DNA of 45,557 nt from Liberiplasma sp046541015 (GCA_046541015.1 JBKHEA010000011.1:1-45557); one strand, 5' to 3'; positions 1 through 9,178 are shown, counted from the stretch's first letter. Numbers and translations are program-made. The notes: a model not told the origin generated them from the sequence alone.

Positions 1-55
1 TAGCTGTTGAACCTTCCCAGTCATTTACAAATGTACGCCATCCGTAATCCGCAGG
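1..55. repeat. 55-bp perfect direct repeat, copy 1
   Basis: Positions 1-55 are identical to 553-607 with an offset of 552 bases, exactly 184 codons, so the two copies are in frame inside the lipoprotein gene. Each encodes the same region ending in the motif DYGWRTFVNDWEGSTA, part of a repeated CBM-like domain. Identity over 55 bases at the DNA level points to recent domain duplication or gene conversion. Confidence 0.9.
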
Positions 56-1759
56 AGTCATTTCAACGATTTCAGGAGTAAAGGTACCATTTAAGATTAA
101 CTGTGCATCAGTATAAGTTTCACCATCTTCACCTAGTACTTCGATTAATACATTGTCTAAGTGGAATGATTGTGGTCCTTCTAATCCTGTAAAGAAACTT
201 CCTAATTCAAATTTAAGTTGTGCGAGTACACTATAATCAACTTCAGCTTCATCTAAAGTGAAGACTACTGTATACTCAGTTAATTCTGTCGTAATACTTA
301 CAGTTTCTTCTAAGTAAGCAGTCCATCCACCACCTGCATGACCAATCGCGACTTTAATATCCCCCGCAACTGAACCTGCAGCTTCAAAAGTTAGACGGTA
401 AGTTTTTCCTGCTTCAAACTGAATTGAACCTTCGTTATCGTTTAAGCCATCAATCGCAAATTGATCTTGAATGACTTGCATTTTCCATGATTCATTTACG
501 TTAACGATATTTTCAGCTGTAAAGACATAAACACCATCAACTACTTCTACACTAGCTGTTGAACCTTCCCAGTCATTTACAAATGTACGCCATCCGTAAT
601 CCGCAGGTAATCCACTAGTTTCTTGAACTTCGCGAACATTAATGACACGTTCAACACTGATTTCATTACCTGCTTCATCACTAACGGTATAAGTTAATGT
701 ATAATCCCCAGGTACTGAAGTATCTACTTCACCAGTAACAACAATATCTTCAGTAATGTCACCATCAACGTTATCTGAAGCGGTTACACCTTCCATTGGA
801 TCAAATTCTGTTCCAACTTCGATACGTTTATAAATAGCACCACTAATTACTGGGTCAATAGTATCTTCAAATTCATCAATTGGAATAATTTCAACATTGT
901 CTAAATATACAACTGTTAATAAATTATCGGTACCACTTTCACCAGGTACTGTTCCCATTTCAAAGAAGATTCCACCATTTTCATTGGTTTCAAGTCCCAT
1001 TACAAAATCAAATGTATAGGTTTCCATGTCCGTGGTTAAATCAAAAATCTCAGTTTGTCCTGGTTTAAAGTTTGTAAAATATGGGGCTGCAGGGAGTAAT
1101 TCACCAATTTGAACATGGATTGCACGTGGCGCTTCAGCGCGTGCATCAAAGCTTACACGATAAGCTTGTCCTTCTTCAAAGGTGATGCCTTGATTTTCTA
1201 ATCTTGGTTCCCACATACCACCTGAAACACCAGTGATTGTAATTTTTAGTTCTTCATCAACAACTTCATAGGTTGCATTTCCACCTTCAAGACCAACTGT
1301 CGCTGTCCAAACAGCCCATCCAAGTGAGAAATCACCATTTGGAACCATTTCATCGCCAATTAAAGATGGATCAAAAACAACATCAACGTAACGCGTTTCT
1401 TCGCTAATGTTACCTGAACTGTCTTCAATTGAATAACGTAAGAAATATGTTCCAACGACATCTACATTAACAGTACCTGCGATTTCAATATCCGCTGTAA
1501 TGTCACCATCAACGTCGTCAATTGCTGTTACACCTTCACGTGGATCAAAGCTTTCTCCCGCAAAGATTTCAACATCTTCAACCCCGCTTAATATTGGTGG
1601 GGAGATGTCATTATCAACACACTCACCATCTCTAAGGGTTTGATTGTCCTCGCATTCCGGATCTGGGTCTGGGTCAGGTAAATCTCCCCCAAACATATCA
1701 CAAGCTGCAAGTGAGAAAGTAAACATTGTAAGTAATAAAACGACTAAAAACTTTTTCAA
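1..1759 (-). CDS. Modular carbohydrate-binding lipoprotein (3' end missing)
   Basis: The protein starts at a TTG preceded by GAGGAGG with a 7-base spacer, 15 bases after the phosphorylase stop, so it is the third gene of the glycosidase operon. Residues 1-19 are a lipoprotein signal ending in the lipobox LAAC, so the mature protein should be lipid-anchored on the outer face. An Asp-Pro-rich linker follows, then an immunoglobulin-like DUF5011-type domain (pattern D..DGDIT..I...G.V....VGTY.L.Y...D..GN), a beta-sandwich of CBM4/9 type, a second DUF5011-type domain, a second CBM-like domain, and the start of a third. The last two CBM-like units share a 55-base identical stretch. No catalytic domain is visible before the window edge. 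The domain types and context suggest that it holds beta-glucan at the cell surface; the ligand is inferred. A downstream catalytic domain cannot be excluded. Confidence 0.8.
   Translation of the reverse strand, partial: MKKFLVVLLLTMFTFSLAACDMFGGDLPDPDPDPECEDNQTLRDGECVDNDISPPILSGVEDVEIFAGESFDPREGVTAIDDVDGDITADIEIAGTVNVDVVGTYFLRYSIEDSSGNISEETRYVDVVFDPSLIGDEMVPNGDFSLGWAVWTATVGLEGGNATYEVVDEELKITITGVSGGMWEPRLENQGITFEEGQAYRVSFDARAEAPRAIHVQIGELLPAAPYFTNFKPGQTEIFDLTTDMETYTFDFVMGLETNENGGIFFEMGTVPGESGTDNLLTVVYLDNVEIIPIDEFEDTIDPVISGAIYKRIEVGTEFDPMEGVTASDNVDGDITEDIVVTGEVDTSVPGDYTLTYTVSDEAGNEISVERVINVREVQETSGLPADYGWRTFVNDWEGSTASVEVVDGVYVFTAENIVNVNESWKMQVIQDQFAIDGLNDNEGSIQFEAGKTYRLTFEAAGSVAGDIKVAIGHAGGGWTAYLEETVSITTELTEYTVVFTLDEAEVDYSVLAQLKFELGSFFTGLEGPQSFHLDNVLIEVLGEDGETYTDAQLILNGTFTPEIVEMTPADYGWRTFVNDWEGSTA
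553..607. repeat. 55-bp perfect direct repeat, copy 2
   Basis: This is the second copy of the repeat at 1-55. Identity stops just after the CGCAGG at its right-hand end, where the sequence changes to TAATCC. Confidence 0.9.
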
Positions 1760-1774
1760 AATAATTTCCTCCTC

Positions 1775-4700
1775 TTATTTCATATATATATTAATTTTTT
1801 TTATGAATCCATCTCTAACTTTTGATGCGTAAGGCTCTTTTATGTAAGGTAAATCTGTTGTGTGAAAAATATCTTGTCCAATAAGTTCGATCTTTTTAAC
1901 CGTGTATGCTTCATACGTGTGAACTAAACTTGGATTATGATAAGTAACGATTACATCCTTTAAGAAAGTAAAGCTTAAGGTGTGGTCATCTTTAAAGAAT
2001 GAGGCATGTATTTTTGGTTCAAACTCACAGATTAAATGACCCTCTTTTAACTTAAATGGATTCCCACCAGTCATCATAAGTGCCCACATATTAATGGTTT
2101 CAATCGTTGAACCTGATAAGCGAGCTGAGAATCCTTGACCGTGAATATATGGGTTCGGATTATTACTTGGTGCGATAAAACTAGAATTTTCTAGTGTACT
2201 ACGCCCATATTTTTCTGGGTCCATAAAACAAACTAGATTGGTTTTTATTGCCTCGTAAAACGCTTCATATAATCCCGCCTTTAAAAGCCCGAGTAAATAT
2301 TTATACGTCATATGTAAGAAATTACTTTCTCGTTCTAACCATCCTTTAGTAAAGGCATGAACTCGACCAATCTCATGACTTTCATCATCAAGTGATACGC
2401 TAGTTTTATACATTTTTAACTCTTTATCATAGAGTTCACTTTGATTGATCTTTTCGACCATGGTACTTAAAAGTGATTTTTTAAACGGAATTTTTAATAA
2501 TCTAGCAGGTGCTTCTAAAAAGGTTGGTAAAGCGTGTAGATCGTAAGTATTAGGCGTTACATAACCATATCCTTGAGATGATGCTCCCTTTAATGGTTGA
2601 TAATCTTTTACTTTATACGTTAAGAAGGTTGGTAATAAGCCTTCATAATGATCAAACAACATCTCAATTTGAGTTAATAAATACGCTTTAAGATTTTTTA
2701 GATAGCTATAAATTTCTTTGGTTGATAAGGTTTCATATTCAGCTTCTAATCCAAATCTTATACGCTCGCGATAGCGTTCTTTTGAACTAAGTCGGTTTTC
2801 ATAACGATTATCTTTTTCTAAATCTTTATAAAAATCATAGACCGCAATGGGTAACTCAATGGTTGATTGTTTTTCATATTTAAGCATCAAATCAATAATT
2901 CGGATGACTTCAATCGTTTCTGATACGCCTGAACCAAGTAAGCCCGGTACCCCATTCATCGCATCATTCCATCCTGGTTTTTCAGCTTCCATCTCTATCC
3001 CATAACCTAATGGGTCTAAATTACTTTGTTTATTTAAAACTAAAATAAATAGTTTTGTGAATAAATTAGAAGTATAGATTTTATCACCGATTTTTGCCCA
3101 GTTTGTTCCGTGAGGATTCATGTTTAAGCGTTTAATCTTTTCCTCATCAAAATGCCTTAAACTATGATATTGTCTTACTTTTCCTTGATCATTTAAGACA
3201 ATTTTTTCACTTCTTGGTTTAACGCTTACTGGTGAATCATAATATTGATAGTCATCATCATCAAAGAACAGTGATTCCATCTTATCTGGGTAAATGCCTT
3301 CATACGCTTCAACTAAGTCAATTAAATACGTAAAGTGATCTATCCAAAACCCTTCCCCAAAGGTTGCTTGAATAAATGCTTGTGAATGCTTAATGATGTC
3401 ATTTAAATAGTCTTCAGTTGATGTTTTAATCTTAACGCCATTTCGTTCAACTAAGTTCACTATACTACCTGGTGTAAAGGTTGCGTTTAATACGTTGATT
3501 AAGTTGGTTTTATCGCCTGTAAAGTGTTTATCTAATAATTGATTTAAATTGACTGAATCCTTAATTTTATAGTTGATGCCATTTATCGATAATGGGTTAT
3601 ACCCATCTAGTTGAATTAAACTATAAAACTGTTTAATATTAAAACGCTCGACATCTTTATTGATAAATACATCCATGCGTCTATTTTGACAGATATCTCT
3701 AAAGTTCCCATTCCCTTGAGAATAATACTCAGGGGCCAAACTAAAGAAATTGTAGTCCCGTTCTAAATCGCCATGTCGTCTAGAATATAAATGGTAGATG
3801 CTATCGCCAATCTTTATTGGATAGCCACCTCTTAACATGTTATCTAAATAGTTTTGTTTAATGTAATCATTAAATAATCGATAGCGTGTATCTGTTTTGA
3901 CATCATCTAATAATGCATCAATTACTTGTTTCGCTTCTAACTCTTTTTGCGTAACGTAATCTTTATTAGTAAAGGTACGTTTTATATCTTTTAATAAGTC
4001 AATATCTTTTGCATGCCCACTCATCGCAAAAAGTTCAATAGTATCTCTAGGATTGAGTGTTTTTTCTAAAGGGATAAACCCACATGGAATTTTATTGGCT
4101 GCGATTTGTGGCTCTTGAGTGATGGTTTTTAGGTCGTGTTCAATAAAATAATCTGGAATGCTTTTTGATGTATTTTGTCTAAAGACTAAAAACTTATCAA
4201 TAATTGGTTTAATTAAGGTGTTATCTGAAAAGCCCATATAGAAGTTTCCATCTCTAACTTCTTTGACTTCACTAGAATCTCCTGTAGATGCTCTAAGTTT
4301 GTAAAACGCAAAGCCTTCATCTAAATGATTGACATCAATCCAACTTGCTAAAACGTTGGATACGGATTTAAAAGCTTCATTTTGAATACCTGAAGGTAAA
4401 ATTTCAGCAATACCATCAAGTAGTTCTATCTTTAAAGGTTGGGAGGAGATATTTTCTATGAAAACTTTTCGAACTAAGCCAGCTATTTTTTCATTTGGTA
4501 ATCCAAAATAGACCACTTTAACCCTCAGACCTAAGTCTGTATTTTCCTCTTCGATAGTAAATGAAGTTGGATTGATAATCATTTGGTGTGGGTAAGGTGT
4601 ATCAACTTTAAACGGTTCATAGAACCCCTTGTCTGTTTTAATAAATGTTCTAAAGCCATCAAATCCTACGGTTTCATAGGCTTTATTTGCGGGTGTAAAC

Positions 4701-4882
4701 ACCATGATTGGATGATTCTTATCTTGGAGCCCAAAACCACTAATACCTTGAGCTCGATTTACATAAAAAGCCCATAGAGGAATCCCCATTTTACCGGCAA
4801 CGCCAGGTAAAAAATTTGCGAAAGGATTCTTTTTATTATAGTTCTTAATCACAAACCCCTGATCGTTGTAATAATAATCCAT
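1775..4882 (-). CDS. GH94/GH161-like oligosaccharide phosphorylase
   Basis: This 1035-residue protein resembles the large cellobiose-phosphorylase-related enzymes (GH94 clan, GH149/GH161 size class). These cleave beta-glucosidic bonds with inorganic phosphate and release a sugar 1-phosphate. An N-terminal beta-sandwich (about residues 1-300) precedes a linker and an alpha/alpha barrel. The catalytic acid is probably Asp640 in the motif PGWNDAMNG, matching the WND motif of GH94 enzymes. The C-terminal barrel has the conserved patches SSQGYGYVTPNTYD and GQGFSARLSGST. There is no signal peptide, so it acts in the cytoplasm. It lies 2 bases after the GH30 gene and is surely co-transcribed. Length and motifs favour a beta-1,3-glucan phosphorylase (GH161-like) over cellobiose phosphorylase of about 800 residues, but the substrate is inferred. 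Confidence 0.75.
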   Translation of the reverse strand: MDYYYNDQGFVIKNYNKKNPFANFLPGVAGKMGIPLWAFYVNRAQGISGFGLQDKNHPIMVFTPANKAYETVGFDGFRTFIKTDKGFYEPFKVDTPYPHQMIINPTSFTIEEENTDLGLRVKVVYFGLPNEKIAGLVRKVFIENISSQPLKIELLDGIAEILPSGIQNEAFKSVSNVLASWIDVNHLDEGFAFYKLRASTGDSSEVKEVRDGNFYMGFSDNTLIKPIIDKFLVFRQNTSKSIPDYFIEHDLKTITQEPQIAANKIPCGFIPLEKTLNPRDTIELFAMSGHAKDIDLLKDIKRTFTNKDYVTQKELEAKQVIDALLDDVKTDTRYRLFNDYIKQNYLDNMLRGGYPIKIGDSIYHLYSRRHGDLERDYNFFSLAPEYYSQGNGNFRDICQNRRMDVFINKDVERFNIKQFYSLIQLDGYNPLSINGINYKIKDSVNLNQLLDKHFTGDKTNLINVLNATFTPGSIVNLVERNGVKIKTSTEDYLNDIIKHSQAFIQATFGEGFWIDHFTYLIDLVEAYEGIYPDKMESLFFDDDDYQYYDSPVSVKPRSEKIVLNDQGKVRQYHSLRHFDEEKIKRLNMNPHGTNWAKIGDKIYTSNLFTKLFILVLNKQSNLDPLGYGIEMEAEKPGWNDAMNGVPGLLGSGVSETIEVIRIIDLMLKYEKQSTIELPIAVYDFYKDLEKDNRYENRLSSKERYRERIRFGLEAEYETLSTKEIYSYLKNLKAYLLTQIEMLFDHYEGLLPTFLTYKVKDYQPLKGASSQGYGYVTPNTYDLHALPTFLEAPARLLKIPFKKSLLSTMVEKINQSELYDKELKMYKTSVSLDDESHEIGRVHAFTKGWLERESNFLHMTYKYLLGLLKAGLYEAFYEAIKTNLVCFMDPEKYGRSTLENSSFIAPSNNPNPYIHGQGFSARLSGSTIETINMWALMMTGGNPFKLKEGHLICEFEPKIHASFFKDDHTLSFTFLKDVIVTYHNPSLVHTYEAYTVKKIELIGQDIFHTTDLPYIKEPYASKVRDGFIKKINIYMK

Positions 4883-4884
4883 TC

Positions 4885-6207
4885 TTAATCCTCCTTTATA
4901 ACAATGGTTGACATACTTCTTTTGGATAAGGTTAAAAATCCATTACTATAACTTGACTGAATATTTAAAGCGATATCTTTTTCTGTTGGATTTTGGATAA
5001 TAATTGCCAATGATCCATCAGGGTTTATAAAAGCAACTTGGTTAACATCTTCTAAATCAAGCGTACTTTTAATGCGTTTAGCACCAACTTGAACATATTT
5101 ACTAAAATGCCCTATCGCATCATAACTTTTATTGATGTAAACCGTATCGGTTTTGGTGTCACAAATAATAGGTGCATCACAGTAATTGCCTACATGATTT
5201 GGACCACCAATTTCATTTAGCGTTAAATTCCAATCAATATATCCTTCACAATAATGGCTAAAATCGCCTATCATATTACGCATGTAACGCTCTCCACTTT
5301 CAAAAGCATTTAAACGTACCCCACCTTCAATACACCCTTCAGTAAATAAGATGCCTTTATCCGGGAATAAATCATGGACAATACTTAAATTTTCAAACGC
5401 CTCACTTACATACCAATGAATCCCTGTTCCCCATACATACTGATTAGCTTCTTTATCTTCTAAAACACCTTTAGCGCGTTCCACAACGATATCACGATTA
5501 TGGTCCCATATAATAATCCAAGTATCTTTATGTTTTGATGCTTTTAACGCTGGACCTAAAGCTTCTTTAATAAAATTTCTTTCATCTTCAGCAGTATAAA
5601 TGCATGAATCCCACACTTGAGTTGCAGCTGGTTCATTTTGAATAGTTAATGCAAAAACAGTTAATCCAGCTTCTTCAAGGGCATCTAAAAACTTAATAAA
5701 ATATTGTGCCCAAAGGCCATAATATTTTTTAAGCAATTTACCGCCATGATTCATTTCATGATTGCTTTTCATCCAAGCAGGTGGGCTCCATGGTGAAATT
5801 AACAATTTGATTTTATCACCACGAACCTTTTCTGCATCCTTAATCATTGGAATAACCCATTTAAATTCGCGAGATATATCAAAACTCTCTAAGGTTTCAT
5901 CAAAGTCTTTAACGTAGGTATAGTTTTCAAGCGCAAAGTCACAACTATTCATCGCCATACGTCCTAAGTTATACCCTAGGCCATGAGTTTGATCGAAATA
6001 ATGTCTCAATACTAAAGCCTTATTAGCCTCAGACATTTGAGATAAGGTATAAGCACTAGCTTCAGTGAAAGCGCCTCCAAAGCCAAGCACACTTTGATAG
6101 GTTTCATGTTCATCTAAAATTAATGACAAAAAACCACTATTTATGGTATTTTTTACAATTTTTTCAGAATAACCGCTATATTTAGACGTTTCTACATGTT
6201 TAATCAT
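4885..6207 (-). CDS. GH30-family beta-glucosidase / beta-1,6-glucanase
   Basis: This is a glycoside hydrolase family 30 (glucosylceramidase-like) enzyme of 440 residues, near the usual size. The acid/base is Glu192 in TIQNEP and the nucleophile is Glu290 in LFTEG. The N-terminal GFGGAFTEA and the ISPWSPPAWMKS stretch are family hallmarks. No signal peptide is visible, so it probably acts on imported oligosaccharides. The reading frame extends upstream to a TTG at 6219, but GGAGG lies at 6213-6217, so translation most likely begins at the ATG at 6207 (spacing 5). The ATG at 6210 is only 2 bases from the Shine-Dalgarno. It is the first gene of the operon with the phosphorylase and the CBM lipoprotein. 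GH30 enzymes include beta-1,6-glucanases and beta-glucosidases, which would fit trimming of laminarin side chains; that role is inferred. Confidence 0.85.
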   Translation of the reverse strand: MIKHVETSKYSGYSEKIVKNTINSGFLSLILDEHETYQSVLGFGGAFTEASAYTLSQMSEANKALVLRHYFDQTHGLGYNLGRMAMNSCDFALENYTYVKDFDETLESFDISREFKWVIPMIKDAEKVRGDKIKLLISPWSPPAWMKSNHEMNHGGKLLKKYYGLWAQYFIKFLDALEEAGLTVFALTIQNEPAATQVWDSCIYTAEDERNFIKEALGPALKASKHKDTWIIIWDHNRDIVVERAKGVLEDKEANQYVWGTGIHWYVSEAFENLSIVHDLFPDKGILFTEGCIEGGVRLNAFESGERYMRNMIGDFSHYCEGYIDWNLTLNEIGGPNHVGNYCDAPIICDTKTDTVYINKSYDAIGHFSKYVQVGAKRIKSTLDLEDVNQVAFINPDGSLAIIIQNPTEKDIALNIQSSYSNGFLTLSKRSMSTIVIKED

Positions 6208-6223
6208 CATATCCTCCAAGTCG

Positions 6224-6239
6224 ACTATAACGTTTTCGT
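6224..6239. promoter_or_regulatory. LacI-type operator, proximal copy
   Basis: The 16-mer ACGAAAACGTTATAGT (minus strand) is an imperfect palindrome around a central CG: ACnAnAA-CG-TTnTnGT. That is the architecture of LacI/GalR-family operators. It lies 16 bases upstream of the likely GH30 start and is an exact copy of 6269-6284. Confidence 0.7.
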
Positions 6240-6268
6240 AAATAGGTTACCATAAATGTAAGTGTTTT

Positions 6269-6284
6269 ACTATAACGTTTTCGT
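6269..6284. promoter_or_regulatory. LacI-type operator, distal copy
   Basis: This is the second exact copy of the 16-bp palindrome, 45 bases from the first. A TATAAT-like box on the minus strand lies just upstream at 6288-6293, with no convincing -35, so this operator would sit over the transcription start. It lacks the outer TG...CA of a standard CcpA cre, so a dedicated LacI-family repressor outside the window is more likely than CcpA. Confidence 0.65.
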
Positions 6285-6338
6285 AAAATTATAATAAATC
6301 GTAAATTTTCTAATTAACAATTGAATCTTGCTGCATAT

Positions 6339-6374
6339 AAAAAGTTATAGAATTAAAGAAATCTATAACTTTTT
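6339..6374. terminator. Bidirectional hairpin terminator
   Basis: A 13-bp perfect stem (6339-6351 with 6362-6374) encloses a 10-base loop, with T runs at either end. On the minus strand it would end the ABC exporter operon before the glycosidase operon begins. Confidence 0.7.
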
Positions 6375-6489
6375 TTGCTAATTATAGCGTTTTTTTGTTT
6401 ACTTCAATAAAATCAATGATTTTTATGAAAATTATTACATTATAAAACTGTTATTTTTTTCATTGAACAAACACTTTGTTTAGTCAATA

Positions 6490-8094
6490 CTATGCGCTTA
6501 ATCGTTCAAATATTTTATCAACATGTCGCCTTACATACCACCATAACCCTAAGGTAATGAACGTAACAATTATGATTAATCCTAAAAGCCTAATTTCCAA
6601 AATAAGGTAATCTTCTAAGCTGATAAGAAACATTCCAGCCAACCCTAAAAATATAAACCCTGAAAATACTGAGATGAGTGCAGCAACACTTTGTTTAACG
6701 ACTTCTACTTCGTTAATAAAATCGAACTTAGGGAAATACAAATTAAGTAAAGCGCTAAATAGCGAACTAAATAAAGCATACGCGATCATTAAAAGATAAC
6801 TTACTAAGATAAAGATTGTCTCTAGCTCGAAGATAAACGCAAATATTATAAAGCCAATCGTCCCTGGTATTAAAATGAGTACGATATTAAATAATACTTT
6901 AGAAAGTACAATCATTAATGGGCTAATTGGACTGGATTTTAATAGCCAAAAGTTTTTTCCCTCAAGACTCAAACTAACTGAAGGACTGTAACTCATTGAA
7001 ATGCTAAATCCAACCAGTGCTAGTATGGAAAGCTTAAGAAAATCTTTGCCTTCAGGAATCATCTCAAAAAGATTTAACACTTCAGATTTAAAGAAAATAC
7101 TGGCAGTTGGTAATAAAATAAGCATTAATGAACCAAGTCCAGCATTGAGTGCATAGATCGGTGAATTAATCATTTTCTTCCATTCCTTTAACACCATAGT
7201 ATGCATAAAAGAACGTTTTTTCATAATCAATGTTGATGATAATCGTTTTAAGGTTTTCTTTGTGCTTTGGTTGGTGATATGAGCAAGAATGGGTATATAG
7301 TAAATATAAAGCGCCATCACCAAAATATTTATACTAAAATAAGCTAAAAATAAGAAGACATTTACTTCTTCAATGGATTGGATAAACCACTTTAATAGTG
7401 GATACACGTTTTCAATCTCTTGCATAAAGAGTTGTTGGCCTAAAAGCGGATTCCCAACTTCAAGTTGACTATAACTCATAAGAAAAACACTAAAGCCTAA
7501 AAAGAGTATAATCATCAATATTGTATTCATTAATTGACTTTTCCTAAACCTTCTTGTTGCTAAAGCTAAAAACAATGCCATAAAAGAAAAGACAACGATT
7601 GGGATAATAGGGAATAGTAAAATCCCAAGGATAAACATGATAAGTTGGCCAAAACTTAACGATGCATAATATAGATAGTAACCTACCATTGGCAAGGTTA
7701 ATATAGAGATCCCGAGATAAACCATCACCACTAAGATCATGAATTTACTAATAAATAATGTTCGGTAATGGATTGGATAATGCGCAAACATTTCATAATC
7801 CTTACTGTAAAATACTAGTCCATTCATTCTAAATAAAACTATTAGTGTCACTAAAGCTATGGTATAAAAAAAGATAAAGTTTATTAATAGATTAATCGCA
7901 TCTAGTGAAGCTAATATTTTTGCTAAGTCATACGTTAAATAAATAAAACCACCAAGAAAAACAACTAAAGCGTAAGCAATCGCTAATAAAATAAAAAATG
8001 TTTTTAAACGGTTTGATTTGGGATCGAATCCTAAAAAACGTTTTAATGAAAAATTTTCTTTCCAAAAAATCTTAAATAGTTTAAAAAACATCAT
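6490..8094 (-). CDS. ABC exporter permease
   Basis: This 534-residue integral membrane protein has roughly a dozen hydrophobic segments, including residues 33-58, 74-87, 111-133, 145-175 and several in the last third. It overlaps the ATPase gene by 4 bases (ATGA), so the two are translationally coupled and should form one transporter. Length and pattern match large single-chain ABC-2-like exporter permeases of the YthQ/EcsB kind. The substrate is not evident. A charged cytoplasmic patch with KKRSFMH near residue 292 separates the two membrane halves. The terminator at 6339-6374 follows it. Confidence 0.75.
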   Translation of the reverse strand: MMFFKLFKIFWKENFSLKRFLGFDPKSNRLKTFFILLAIAYALVVFLGGFIYLTYDLAKILASLDAINLLINFIFFYTIALVTLIVLFRMNGLVFYSKDYEMFAHYPIHYRTLFISKFMILVVMVYLGISILTLPMVGYYLYYASLSFGQLIMFILGILLFPIIPIVVFSFMALFLALATRRFRKSQLMNTILMIILFLGFSVFLMSYSQLEVGNPLLGQQLFMQEIENVYPLLKWFIQSIEEVNVFLFLAYFSINILVMALYIYYIPILAHITNQSTKKTLKRLSSTLIMKKRSFMHTMVLKEWKKMINSPIYALNAGLGSLMLILLPTASIFFKSEVLNLFEMIPEGKDFLKLSILALVGFSISMSYSPSVSLSLEGKNFWLLKSSPISPLMIVLSKVLFNIVLILIPGTIGFIIFAFIFELETIFILVSYLLMIAYALFSSLFSALLNLYFPKFDFINEVEVVKQSVAALISVFSGFIFLGLAGMFLISLEDYLILEIRLLGLIIIVTFITLGLWWYVRRHVDKIFERLSA

Positions 8095-8801
8095 TCACTA
8101 CTTAAATCCATAAACGTTTTTTCTAAAGATTCAATCGATATAACATCTTTCGTTAAACCATTCGCAACAATCTTACCGTCTTTTATAATAGCGATTTTGT
8201 TACACAATTTTTCTGCAACGTCTAAAACATGGGTCGAAAAGAATATAGCAGTACCTTTTTTTCTTAACTGATCAAATATTTCTTTAAGGTGAAAACTAGC
8301 TTTAGGATCCAACCCTACAAAGGGTTCATCTAAAAGCATTACTTTGGGTTTATGAATCAAAGCACTAATAATAACGAGTTTTTGTTTCATTCCGTGTGAA
8401 TAAGATGATATAACTTGATTTAGAGCATCGGTTAACTCAAATAAGTTTGCGTATGTATTAATACTATTGAGTCTTTCTTCTTCACTTATTTGATATAAAT
8501 CGGCAATAAAGTTTAAAAACTCAATACCTGTTAAACTCTCATATACAGTAGGTTGATCTGGAATGTATGCGAGCATGTTTTTAACCTTTATTGGGTCTTT
8601 TTTAATGGAGTATCCATCCACTAAGATATCTCCTTCATCAAAATTGATGATGCCACTAATCGATTTTAAAAGTGTTGTTTTTCCCGCACCATTATGGCCA
8701 ATGAATCCGTATAAGTCACCTTTTTCAATGGTTAATGTAATATCATCGTTAGCTTTTTTTATTTTATCATAAGATTTTGTCACATGTTTTACTTCTATCA
8801 T
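8091..8801 (-). CDS. ABC transporter ATP-binding protein
   Basis: This 236-residue nucleotide-binding subunit has Walker A GHNGAGKTT (about residues 35-43), an LSGGQ-type signature reading SYSHGMKQK, Walker B VMLLDEPFVGLD and the switch histidine in FFSTH. It energises the permease encoded immediately downstream, with which it overlaps by 4 bases. The single-domain architecture and the ABC-2-like partner make it an exporter ATPase of the EcsA/YthP type. A TATAAT-like -10 lies at 8820-8825, about 20 bases upstream, without a clear -35. No substrate can be assigned. Confidence 0.88.
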   Translation of the reverse strand: MIEVKHVTKSYDKIKKANDDITLTIEKGDLYGFIGHNGAGKTTLLKSISGIINFDEGDILVDGYSIKKDPIKVKNMLAYIPDQPTVYESLTGIEFLNFIADLYQISEEERLNSINTYANLFELTDALNQVISSYSHGMKQKLVIISALIHKPKVMLLDEPFVGLDPKASFHLKEIFDQLRKKGTAIFFSTHVLDVAEKLCNKIAIIKDGKIVANGLTKDVISIESLEKTFMDLSSE

Positions 8802-8853
8802 ACAATCACCCCTACTTTTATTATACTTGTTTGTTTCAATTTGACCATAAAAA

Positions 8854-8870
8854 AAGGAGCAATGCTCCTT
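8854..8870 (-). terminator. Rho-independent terminator
   Basis: AAGGAGCA pairs with TGCTCCTT across a single-base loop and is followed on the minus strand by seven T residues. It overlaps the stop codon of the 102-residue membrane protein and ends that two-gene operon. Confidence 0.85.
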
Positions 8871-9177
8871 ATAAATCGTTAATTTTCATGCGAGTTTCTT
8901 CACTTGAAGGCTTTATAGTAGGTTGCTTTTTACTACCTTTAATTAAACGAATAATCGCAAACTCAAGCATTAAAATACCAAAAGGAATAAGACCGGTTAA
9001 AAGTGTAAGGAAGATGCGAGTGAACGTAATAAAACTTAAACCAGAAAAGATTAATAATACACCAAAAGGTAATATTAACCCAAATATAGGTTGATCTAAA
9101 AGTGACAAGAACGCTTCTAAAGCGATAAAAAAGACAAATACAAACAAGAAAAAAACTAAAACAATTAAGATACTCAT
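8869..9177 (-). CDS. Small membrane protein downstream of DUF2089 regulator
   Basis: This 102-residue protein has three hydrophobic segments (about residues 2-27, 31-50 and 55-80) and a basic, hydrophilic tail that should lie in the cytoplasm. I do not recognise the family. It begins 1 base after the stop of the DUF2089 gene and shares its promoter and terminator, so it is probably that regulator's co-expressed partner or target. The fold and function are unknown. Confidence 0.7.
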   Translation of the reverse strand: MSILIVLVFFLFVFVFFIALEAFLSLLDQPIFGLILPFGVLLIFSGLSFITFTRIFLTLLTGLIPFGILMLEFAIIRLIKGSKKQPTIKPSSEETRMKINDL

Positions 9178-9178
9178 A

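Noticed and set aside
1644..1832. Plus-strand frame encoding a Ser-Gly-rich start
   Set aside because: It is antisense to the Asp-Pro linker of the lipoprotein and has no ribosome-binding site. The SG repeat mirrors the DP codons.
6224..6284. Reading the two palindromes as CcpA cre sites
   Set aside because: The core AAACGTT fits, but the outer positions required for cre (TG...CA) are absent in both copies, unlike the site at ccpA itself.
8777..9094. Plus-strand 105-residue frame
   Set aside because: It crosses a minus-strand promoter, a terminator and the small membrane protein gene; it is a shadow frame.
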